64,000 nucleotides of DNA from the NCBI GenBank assembly GCA_023055505.1, contig JALIRH010000014.1, positions 11,525,501 to 11,589,500 on the forward strand. The letters run 5' to 3'. The notes below the pieces were generated by a model. It was not told where the DNA came from and ran no database searches. It saw nothing but the letters and a program-made list of their open reading frames with translations. Position 1 is the stretch's first letter. Every line of letters starts with the position of its first letter. Below, one piece after another: positions 28,301 to 40,300 of this stretch. Position numbers and translations under genes: made by a program. Origin of the DNA: Callipepla californica brunnescens (Eukaryota > Chordata > Aves > Galliformes > Odontophoridae).

Positions 28301-31300
28301 CCCTTTTGGACTTAAGGGAATCTTGTTCTTGTTTCTGCTCTCTGTCCCGAGACCTTTGCTGTCTTTATGCCAAGTAAAACTGAATGTACTGATTCCTACG
28401 TGGACAGAGGGATAACTAGTAATAGTCTTGATTTTATTTTCCTTGTCCTTTCAGGGTTGGGGGGGGGGAAGTATTAAATAATGAACATCACCTCAACATT
28501 GTATTATAATATCACAGTATTACGTGAATGATGTGTATGTGGAATGGAGTCATCTTGCGGGAGTTGCTTCCAAAACCAACTGCACAATGTGCTTTAACTA
28601 CATTTTCAAACTTTTCTTCAGTGTGTGCATACATAACTTGTAAGTTATTTCAGATAAGCTGCAAAGAATGCAAGGAAAACAGGCTACTAACTTTTCTTTT
28701 GAAAACCACCTATCAACAACTGTTGTATAGCTTGTATGGGGGGAAAAAAAAATTTTTTTTTCCAAGTTACATTTTTCTGTGAACGCTCATAGAAGTTGCT
28801 TGAGTTCTTTATAATCTTTGCTTTGTTGTAATTGTAAAACAGCTTTTCTTCTTTTTGTTTTCCCTCGAGTAAATATTAGGTAGAAAACAGATCCTGGTGA
28901 ATCCCATCTCTACTGTGATCCTCCATCGGAGTGTTGTTTCAGGGTTTTGTTTCTGGTTTTTGTTTGCTAACACCTGTTTGGTACTGATACTCGAGTTTCT
29001 CATAGCAGTCATCATTCATAAAACCCGCTGCCGATTGAGCTGTAAAGCTGCTTGTGAATAAACACATCATACAAAGCTCTGAGCAAACCATTTCTAGTCA
29101 GGGAAGCTATCACCTTTGACTGTAGTGGCTTAGTTTGGATTTTGATTTGACCAAAAGCCATTTTTACTGGACTGAATCTAGCTGTAATGTAATCCATAGT
29201 TTCTCATCTATATTTGTGAAGACTAATGGAATAGTAAAACCTTAAAGATAACATAAACGTGTTGTATAATGTCCTCAGGATAACTCCCGCACTCAAGATG
29301 TTTTTTCCCACCCTGTAGAGGTACCTCATTAAGGTACCCACTAGTATCATTATTAAGTTTTCATGTGTTTCTCAGTTTTGATGGTAATCGTTGTGTGTGT
29401 TAATTTTTTTTTTTTCCTTTGCAGCACCAATGTGGTTATGAATTATTCAGAAATAGAGTCTAAGGTTCGAGAAGCAACCAATGATGATCCATGGGGACCT
29501 TCAGGGCAACTCATGGGAGAGATTGCCAAGTAAGTGATAATTTGAGTCAGTGATGAAGAAAGGCACATTTTATAGCGGGATGTGAAATTTGCTGTTAAAT
29601 GAACTCCGTGGTGTGCTGACTGATAATACTGGAGGGTTGCTGTAAATAAAGTCCTTCAATTTTTTTAAACACAAATTTTTTTCTACGTATAATCTTGTAA
29701 TGTATTGGAAACTGTCAACCAGAAATGTAGTCAGATTATTTTTGAAACACTAGATTTTACATGTGCAACCTCAGCAGATCTGAGTTTTTTGGAGTGCTTG
29801 TTTTCAAACTGCTTTTTGCTGCTATCTGAATATAGCAGAACTGGTCAAATTCTTTTTTGAACTTTTCTGCCAAAAGTAGCTTGTAAGTTGCATGTTTGGC
29901 TAGTTGATGCTGTGGTTTATTGTGGTATTTCTTTTCTTTATAAAATGCATACTTTTACTGCCTTAGATTTGTAGATGGGTTTTTTTTCTTCATTTGTAGT
30001 CCTGCAATGTAAATTATTCCTACATGACTAAGAATAAGAGCTTTTTCTTTCCTTTTAATGCTGTCAAACTCGAATGGGTTTAGATCAAGCCTGCCATCTA
30101 CTGTCAGTGCTGAGACTTAACAAGCTATTATGGCAAGCCACTGAGAATAAAATTTCTTGACTCCTTTTGTTTAATTTCTTAGGGCAACATTTATGTATGA
30201 ACAATTTCCAGAACTTATGAACATGCTTTGGACTCGCATGCTGAAAGACAATAAGAAGAACTGGAGGAGAGTTTATAAGGTGTGTATTTTCATGAATACT
30301 AGAAGTATTCAGGATTTTGTGTTTGTCTACAAAGGATATAACATTGTGGCTTAGTGTCTTGTTTAGATATCACTTACTCTGATGCCAGCCTATAATTTCT
30401 TTCCTAACTCTCTGCTTAATTCTATTGCAAGAGTCAGATTTCTTTTAAAGGAAAAGTAAATATCTGCTTTTAGAAATGTCACTTAATGAGTGTAATAGTG
30501 TAATTACATTGTTCTAGTGTTCAAGTATTGGAGTAGTATTCACATTTTTAATCTGACCAATTGTTACTGTGCTACAAGAGGAGGTGATTAATTATTATGC
30601 TATCAAGATGGTGTTAAAGGAATTAAAAAATAACTGAAATAAGTTCAAAATATAATCTTAATTGTATGACTTTGTAATCCTGTAAGTGGTGGTTTTGCTT
30701 TGAGTGAAGGTAACTTTGTTGTTCTTGTATGAGGGTATGTCCTACTTGCATTTTGGAAATAGAACTGAAAATCATTTGCATTTTTTCTTGTCTTTGGCTA
30801 ATTAGCATGGTAGGGAAACTTTTTGCTTAAGAATATCATGCTGCACTTAAAGTGGTGTTCAGTGTTCACTGAATTATGCAAATATAACCTCATTTTTTTT
30901 TTCTTTTTGGAACTGATGTATTAAACTAGCTTATATTTTGTTGATGCCTGGGTTGGAACAAGACAATTAATTCTAAGGCATAGTTTGTGCCTTTCACAGG
31001 TGCTTGATGTTTTGTATTCATAGTAATTGTTTTCCCTGAAGTACAATATAAATTAATATTTAATGCTATCACACATAACTACTTAATGTTATAAAGACTG
31101 CTTGGAATTGCTTATCAGGTTTGGATAGGTTGGAATATAATGATAGTTTTTAGCTGTTAAAGGCACTACTTTAAAGTGGCTTTTTTCCCCAGACAGAAAT
31201 CCTAAACTTAAAAAACTGCAATTAAAGTACTACTTAAACTTCATTTATTTTGTAACTTTCTGAGATTTGTCCTGAAATGTGGATCTGAATACCCACTGCG

Positions 31301-34300
31301 TCCAGCACAAAGCTGCTTATTCTGTAGGAGTTACTTTCCAGTGAAAACTATTGCAAACTGTGACTGAGAAGCAAAAGAGTATTTTCATTTTGAAGAGTTA
31401 TTTTTTTTTCTCTCATATTTCTCTGCTGTATTTTAAAATGTGCAGTTGCTGATGAAAGCAACTACTTGTGATTTGGTAACAATAAATTTAACAAATGCAG
31501 TTTGGATATCCTAAAGAGCAAAAGTGTGTGTGTTTGGGAGGGGGGGAGGGAGGAGGGGGAAAAGACATTGGCTTTTTGCTTTCATTTTTCTCTGTAGGTG
31601 AGCCCATATGATGAGCATTTATATAAAAGAGGAAGAACTTAATAGTTTTGGTGGGGCAGATTTGGATTTCAATTCTTTGTTTTCTTAAAAAAAAAAATAA
31701 AAATAAAAATAAAAATTGAGCTTTTGTTCATGCAATCATAAGGTACTTTGTATTTTTATAGTCTTTGCTGCTCCTAGCTTACCTCATAAGGAACGGATCA
31801 GAGCGTGTTGTTACAAGTGCCAGAGAACACATTTATGATTTGCGATCCCTGGAAAATTACCACTTTGTAGGTGAGCAATAGAAAAATCTTATAAGCAAAT
31901 TAAAACAGTAGTTGGAGTTGTCAGTCACCTGAACCAGCTTAGAAGCTTCCCCAGTCTAATTAGAATGTGACTGTTGCCAGTTGTGTGAAGAGTGCAGAAT
32001 CCAAGACGTGGGACCCTAGAGTATTAATTAGTGAAGACAAGAACTTGCAGAAAAGACTGGCTAATAACAACAGAACCAACACAACATGAGTGTTCGGGTT
32101 TTTATTAAAATATGCACTAGAGACTGGTCCCCTGTGGTGTCCGTAAAGGAATAGCTTTAATCATATGGGAAGAAAAGGTTAGAGCTCCAAAACACACACA
32201 TCTGTTTGAAGCTAGGGCTTTTTCCTCCGACCAAATAATATTTACAGTGCAAAGGCAGCAAGGCCAATGTGTGTTTTGAATGTGAAAAAGGCTGGGAAAG
32301 GAGCATGTTTAGCTTGTAGTACATCCCAACTGAAAGTGCTTTTTCAAAAATTGAGTTTTGCAGTATGAGTGAGTTCTTGCAATTAAAGTTGCAAAAGCTG
32401 TACCGAAAAGACTGAGCAAAGAGGTTTTTATTCTGGGAGGGTTCAAATATTCCATGGAAAATATAATTTCTATTAATCTTAGTTCTGTTTATCATAGTTT
32501 GTGAAGTTTGCTATTACTATCTGATTTATTTTCTTACTTCTCCCCCCACTCTTGCACACTCCTTTTCCTGCAATACCTATACAGATGAAAATGGCAAGGA
32601 CCAGGGTATAAATATACGCCAGAAGGTAAAAGAAATGGTTGAATTTGCACAGGATGATGATCGACTTCGGGAAGAAAGGAAGAAAGCAAAGAAGAACAAA
32701 GACAAATACATTGGTGTCTCTTCGGACAGCGTAGGAGGGTTCCGATATAGTGAGTACTATCGAGGATTTGCTGGTCAAGAGTTGACAATCTAGATTTTTA
32801 ACTTGCCTTAAATATGCAGGGAAAAAGCCCAGATAATTACTAAGCTATTTCTAAGATGCTCTTTTATATGTTGTTTTTTCTTTGTAAATCTTTAACTGTT
32901 ACTGTTCGTACTATTAAGTAAATCTTGCACTTCTTTCCCCCACATATAAATCTAAATAAAGTACTTGAAAAAACTTTTTTTTTTTTTGACAGATTATTCA
33001 GTTTTTGAGTGAGTTTTCAGGTAAATAAGCTAACTAAAAACTTACAAGTGTCATTGATGTACTGGCTAAGCCAAAACTTAGCTATTTTGTTTTCACCTTT
33101 AGATGGAGTCTCACTGAGAAATGAATACTGCTGTAGCAGAAGTAGATAAGTCAGAATTTCTTACTCTTACTGTAATAAGAGGAAAAAAAAGTGATGCTTT
33201 CTGTCTCCCATAGGACAAGAATACAGTTTTTCCTACTTTCTGCCAACCTTCTTTAGAGCCATTGTTTAATTGGAATTAGGGCTTTCAGGACAGTGCCACT
33301 GTTTTGGTGAAACAATGGAGGTACTATTACACCATTAGACTTGTTGATTCCCAAGTAATTCTGTTTAGGCATTTGAGAAATAGCTGGATTATCTACATAG
33401 ATTCTAATGTCTGTCAGACCTGATTTTAAATGTGTGTACCATGTATATTGTAGAGCTTATCTTTCAAGAGTTTATCAAGTCACTGTCTCAGTGTTTTTAA
33501 AACCTTGTTTGATTACTTATGTTGGTCCCATGTGCTTTTCAGGGGAAGACTCCCAGAGGCAATACACAATTTGCTTTACAGAGATCTATTAAGCTTATAT
33601 AGGATTTTGGCCGTAAAGATGAAATACCATCAATTTGTTTTTGTTTAGAGAGTACACCCTTCTGTGTGACAACCTTGATTAGATAAAGGCACACAACTGG
33701 TACACTGTTTTCTTACCCAGTCCAAGTGTGTAGCTTCCTTCTTGCTCCCCAGTCCCTGCCGTAATGTGTAGCAAGGATCTGAGCTTGAACCTGCTTTCTA
33801 TGTATGATGTGTCCCAGCATGTCATCCATTATTTAGCTGTCAGTCTTAAAATGTTCATCTTATTTTCTTTGGCACAGGTAGATTCTTGGGTTCTTTTTTA
33901 AGGGATGAGTCCCCATGTCACAATGATACAAGCCTTTGCTTTGCTAAGATCAGTGACTTCTTTGAGAGAAGGGTTTGGTATGTGATACATATGAGTAGGA
34001 ACTGTACGTGGCCTATACTTAAACTGCTACTCTTCAGTGCTTTCCTTTTTTTTCTCTTCTTTTCTTGTGCTCTATTATTTCTGACAAGTTACTTCCCTGT
34101 GTTCCTCTAATCTCCCTTTTCCTCATATGCAGAGTAGATGGAAATCTCCATCTCCATGGCAGGATGTCTTTATTATATTCTTACAGGCTGTTGCTACTAG
34201 CTTGAAACTCTGCTGGTTCTCTTTAAGAAGTGCTTATGAGTCACTGCATCTGTACTTCAAGTACATGCTCCTCTATCTATTCTCTCTGTGCTTTTCTTTT

Positions 34301-37300
34301 GACTTGCTCTGAGCAGAGTCGTGATCCATCTCTGTATGTTGGGTAGAAATTTTTTTTCCCTACATATTCTTAAGACATCATTCAAGTTTTTGAGTTCAGA
34401 GGGCTATCTCCGTTTGTCATATATTCCAATTTTATGATAAAGGATTTTTAATTTTCCTCTCATTTGTTGAGCAAAGTTCTTAGAAATCTTTCATGCTGCA
34501 CAAAACAAGTTTTCTTTCTCAGGTCAGACTTATAACCTAAAAAAAACCTAGTTACTTAAATAGAAAATGCTTGTATTTTCACAGTTCTCTTTGGTTCTTT
34601 TTGTCCTGAAAATGCTGAGTTCTAAGTTCTTTTATCTTTATTTTAAAATTCCTATTGCACAAAGAAACCTTTTAATGGAACCTGCTTTAAAATGCTTGGG
34701 AGCCTGACATAAGCTGAAATAAGACCGTTTCTCTCTCGTGCAAAATTTAACAGTAGTACTGCTGTTTCTTACAATTTTTCTCCAGTGATAGAGATCCCAC
34801 TGAGTATCTGGCTGATTTCTGTCAAGCACTCAACTTTGAACAAATTTGTCTGTCCTTTATGGATCTAAACAAAATGTGATTGGTGACATGCTTTTATTTC
34901 TTTGATAAGAAAATGTATCTTCTGGTATATGGTATTATTGAACAGATATATCTAAATTCTGCACCTTGTTGAGTTGGAATCCATCATTTTCCTTTTATTA
35001 AGGGTGGCTTAATTGAATATGTCTTGAACATTACTGAAGCTACAATTTAATTTGAGTGTTAACCTGAAGTAATGAATTTTTCACCATTCTTCCTTTCTTC
35101 TCTTCAGTCTTACTCAGCTTTAGCAATAAAATTATCATTTTTCAATAGTACAGAAAAAAAACCACAACCCTCTTTTCATGTGTGATGATCCCAAATAAAA
35201 AATGCTTATGTTTGAAAGTTTTGTCTAGGAACTGAGCTATGCTGGGTTGTTCTTTATGCACTAGCTAGCAAAGCATGGTGTGGTTCTGATAGGTTAAGTC
35301 TTTGTTGCAGTTCTTAAGTGCTCTTTTCCTTGTAATTTAAACACAGTCAGTCTAGGTGTATTTAAGTCTAGGCTTAGGTTCTTTTACAAAATGTTCTTAA
35401 TCAGATTGCGTAGCAAATGAACTGATTTCAAGTAAAACTGTCAGCTGTCTTTAAGCTCTCACTATGGAGATCTCAGTTACTTGAATAGAAAGGGACGAAT
35501 TTTGAGTGTTCAGTAAAGACCAGGGTACTCTGTGGCTGAGGAAGAGACGAGTTGCTTTACAGCCTCTTCTTTTTCATCTTTTTGAAAGATTTTATTTAAA
35601 TGATGAGCATAGAAAAGAAAGAACAAAGTTACTGTGCATTTCACGCTTGTCTTTCAATATTTTGGGACAGTGCTTTTATCTGTTCTTGAATGTCAGCATA
35701 TAAAAACCTTTGATTTGCCTCTGTGAACACACAGGTTGGCCCAGGATGAAATATCATGCGTTAAGTGATTGTTACAAAACTAGCATGTCCCATTTCTGAT
35801 AAGCTGCTTATGCAGCCAGGGTTGGTTGTACCACTTGGGGTTCTCCAGCGGAATCCAATAGCATCCTGATGTGCTGCATAGTATGTTAAGATTGTCTGGT
35901 TGTCCTAAACAAAAGTCTTTGATTTTGTATTTCTGCCACTTAATGATGTGTATTGCATGCTGTGCCTTGTTGTAGAAGTGTTAATTCAGCATTACAGGAG
36001 CTTTCAGTTTGCTTTGAAAATGTGTAAGCTTTATGTATGCAGGGGGGAGAAACTTAAGAACAATTCAGAAAAGACCACAGGCATTCATTTGCTGCTACCT
36101 TTAGTATTTTTTGTCTTAATTCCTTACGCAGGTGAAAGATATGATCCTGAGCCCAAGTCAAAATGGGATGAAGATTGGGATAAAAAACCTACTTTTCCAT
36201 TCAGTGATAAGTTAGGTGAACTAAGCGACAAAATTGGAAGCACAATTGATGACACCATCAGCAAGTTCCGAAGGAAAGACAGAGAGGACTCTCCAGAAAG
36301 ATGCAGGTACTAGAGCCATTTTAACATGAATTTATTCTGTGAAATTGCTGTTACAAAGCTCTTTGACACTACCGATTATTAGTTACAATCTGCTGCCGTT
36401 CTTTGTGTGGAAGCATGTTTAGGGTCAATACCTGCTTCTCTACGCAGCTTAGCCTCAGGGAATAATGTAGCTCTGTTAATAGTTAACTGCTCTTGGCTGC
36501 CTTCCACTATAGCCCCTAGCATAGATGGCTGCTGGCAGTGCAGGGAATTTGGCTGAAGTTTCCTGAGCTTTTGCTTGTGTCAGCATTTCAGCGGTCTTCC
36601 CTGTGCCAGTATACCTGAAGCTGCTGTTTAATGCTACAGTTACTCTGACTGCTGAAGTGTTAAAGAAGGGGGAGATACAGAATTGCTTTACTGCGTCTTG
36701 ACGTCATGCTTCTTCACTACGCTTGTGTGAGGAAGAACATAGTCGTTGACTTCTGCATGCTGAAGAAAACTGTCCTTTTCAAGAAATTTATTTTTGTAAA
36801 CTTATTATTTAGAAGGAAGAAAACCTACCTTGCTTTGCCTGTAGAATCTTTAAAAACATCACCTCAAATGTTATTATCCAGAGACCAAATTCATACTTAA
36901 GTATTTGAAGTTGCTGAAGAGGATGGGCTTAAGTATATTGAAGTTACATGCTTTTGCGGAACAGCTTAATTCAAATTAATTAAATTGAAATTTGCAAAGA
37001 TTTGATGATATTTTTGAACACACTCCTGTAAGAAATGCTCAACACACACATTTAGTATACGTTTATGCACACAGACGTACATGTGTATTTGTATATATTA
37101 GGAAATGCGCAATATTGGAGCAGTTTCATAGGAAAATAAAAATAATGGTAGCACTTCCAAGAAAAAGGCAGCATGGCCTTCTTGCTAGGACATGAATAAA
37201 TCATAAAACTGATATTCTCTGCACACATCTGAGTTTCCTCTTAGAACTTGCTATTGAGAGACTACAAAGGAGGTGGGATCAGAAGAAGAGTAAACAATTC

Positions 37301-40300
37301 CAAACTTGACAATGATACATTGCTGTGTGCTTTTCTGTGCTTTCAAAAGCAATGTGTCCTGATGTCTGTGGACAGCTCACTGTCCATGGTTCATGTAGAG
37401 GATGTGCAGTAAATAGTTTTATCTTCTGCTTTATCTCTGAATGACTCTTGAACTCTTACTTGTGCTGATATAAAGCCTTGCACCTTCCAGTATTTCAGTC
37501 CTTCTTGCAGTCTAATCTTTTTAAAAAACCAGCTTATTTTGGTGACATACTTGTTCAACTTCTCTGTCACAAACTGTGATCTTTCTTTGGTTAATACTGC
37601 ATTTTTCATCTCTGTTTTCATCTTGTAACCCTCGTCCCTTCTTTTTTGCTGTTCTTCCATTTTGTAATAAATGTTAGGTTAGTATTTATTTTCTTGGGTC
37701 TTGTTGATTGCAGTAGTAAACTCAAGATTTGAAATAGAAGGAGAATTTGTGGGACATAATGAGCGGAAATGATTTTGCTCGTTGCAGTTTTTCTGATCAT
37801 AAGGGGGAACCTGGGCTGCAGCAGTATGGCTTCTGAAACATCGCCAAAATGTTCTTTCAGTTTCTCTTGGCTCAGTGGTTAGACAACAGGAAATTTATGG
37901 AATATTAACAGTGTGCCAAAATGAAGCAATTTCTTTCTGCAGAAGGCATCAAAAGATTTAAGGAGAATGAACTTAGAGGTTATGGAATGTCTGTTTGTAC
38001 TTAAAGATATTATAAATAAAAACTTCAGAATACATTTTATGCTATCTGAATGCTGCATTTTGTACGATGTTCAATATTGAAGCTTAAAAACATGAAATCT
38101 TAAATCACGTGACTTAACTTTCAAGAGCACAGCATTCTACTGTAAAGGCATCACGAAATCCATACGCTTGTTTTTCACCTTTCAACAAATTAACAACAAC
38201 AAAAAAAGCTTCCAGAAACTCCTGATAGTTTATATAGTAGCAGGCTACAAATAATAACATGGAATTAAGGTGCCATTTCCCTAGGCAGAGTGACTAAATG
38301 GTGGTATTTGTTCATCTGGCAAATCTGCCGTTATGTGTTCTGTTGTTTTGAGTTCAATAGCTTTATAAATCACTTTCTTCAACACTGCAAAGCCAATAAT
38401 GGTCTTGAAGCACAGAGAATAAATCTGACTTACACATCTTAGAATGGTTAATGGAAGTCAGGTGACACAGTCTTTACCTTCAATATACACACCAGCCGTA
38501 CTTGATCTAACTTCTGTATTTCTGACTACTTGCAAAGCTGGCATCTTGCATGGAAGAAAAAAAAGAAAGAAAATGCTTGAAGTAACCAAGAACTTTAACT
38601 TGTGATATGGCTGGATTGAGTTTATAGTAGATAACAGTGAAACAGCAGTTCGCACAACTAAGTGCAGAGAAACCTACTCTGCGTTTTTATGTGCTGCTGT
38701 GGAAGAATCTTTTTTTTTTGTTTTGTTTTGTTTTTTTCCCAGAAATACATCCCTTTGGAATTAGAGAAGACCATAAACAGTATCCCACAGGAGTAGGAAA
38801 AACTCTACTTCTCTCTTAGTTTTGATTTATACACCTAAGACCAAAGAACTAATAAATTGCTGCCCTGATTCTAGCCTTGTATGCGTTTTATTTTTCTAAA
38901 TTACACATTGTTTCAGGAGAACCATTAGGTTTGTTTTTTTTTTTTTTGTAAGAATTCTTGCACTCTATCAATCCTTGTTTCTTCAGCATTCAGAAAGGTT
39001 GCTGCAGGTAGCAAAACCGAAAGGAAGCAAAACATCAGTGCTGCTATGGAAGGATGCAACAGCAATGTTTACAGGGAGCTTCTGTTAACATTTGTGGAAG
39101 GTTACTCTTCAGATGGTCTCAAGCTATTGCTAACTATAGTGCCTTAAGGAATGTGGTTCAAAGAAAGCAAAAACATACACAGATCTCAAGGTAAAGAGAA
39201 CATCTATAGTTTAGTTTCTGGAAGTTGCAGCCATGTACTTCCTTTGTAGATCTCTTAATTATTTAGTATAGCACAAGCTGTAACTTTTATTTTTTAAGTT
39301 AATTCTGCAATTCTCAGTTGAAACACTTTATTTTACTATTCTGAGCACGGTAAATACACTTTAAGGGAACATTAATCTGTAATGTTTGATTGCCATTAAT
39401 GTGATGGTTAAGGAAAATTTAAACCTGATCTCCTGGGACAGTTCTGAAATGGTACAGGTTGTCATAGAAAATTGGATATTGTAATGTTTGTCCTGCATTC
39501 TGGCATACATGTTTAATTTTTTTTTTTTTTCAAAAGCTTTTAGACATTTATTTTGCTGTAGATCACCAAAGACTCACTTTCTCATTCTTACGTTGATTGG
39601 ACTTTGATTATCAGTCACTTCCCCAGCCCAGAATGTATGCATGGACTATACGCAGGCTGTATAGTGAAGACAGGAATTGCATTGCAGCAAGCTTTAAGAG
39701 TCTTAATTGTGGTTGTCCTGACCTTAGATATTTCAACACACTTAAAAAGAAACATTCATCTTAAATGCCTTGGAGGAGCGTGTATGATGTAGTGTGCTAA
39801 ATTGAACATCAGTCTCTTCTCTGTGTGCTTGTGTTGAATCCTGATGCCATGAATGAAATCATGGTTAGTGGTCCCATTGTATTTATTGTGTACATAGTTG
39901 GCATATGTGCAGGAATCCACAACTGTAATTGTGTCTGTTGTTGCAAGTCAGTGTTGAAGCTGGAAGTATAAGTTTAGGTGACAACTGTTAGAGCTCAGTT
40001 GTTTGCAGAGGTTGGCTTGAGCAAACGCCAGCAGTCACTAGGCCTGTAGCTGTGATTTCAAGAACTTCGTATTTTTTTAAGAAAAAGAGGTGAGCACTGA
40101 GCATTTACACTCACTAACAATAATGAATTGAGCCATCATCCCTAGCGGTGTGTAGGTAGTATGTGTAGAGGAAGTGAAACACATGCAGTGTGTTCCAAAA
40201 AGCTTCTATTGTTAACAGAGAACAAAGGCTTCCCTCCAGAGTATATTTCAGTTACTGTCATATTCGTACTGACAAAGGGGCATCATTTCTTAAATTTTAG

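Larger units (their letters stand above)
7390..29424 (+). other. CLINT1: CLINT1 intron 1 (22 kb)
   Basis: It starts GTGAGT and ends TTTGCAG. The first 450 bp are part of the CpG island and carry C tracts at 7475-7484 and 7770-7782. The rest is T/G-skewed unique-looking sequence. It holds a 32-bp tandem duplication (20049-20102), homopolymers (A16 at 18403, T22 at 27574, G10 at 28459), a G-quadruplex motif (27953-27973) and a possible regulatory block near 27060-27240. I recognise no transposon or hidden exon. Confidence 0.85.

Noticed and set aside
35948..36131. Upstream extension of exon 6 in frame (as an alternative first exon).
   Set aside because: A good AG acceptor and family alignment start the exon at 36132. 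The upstream part is unlike CLINT1 and has no promoter features.
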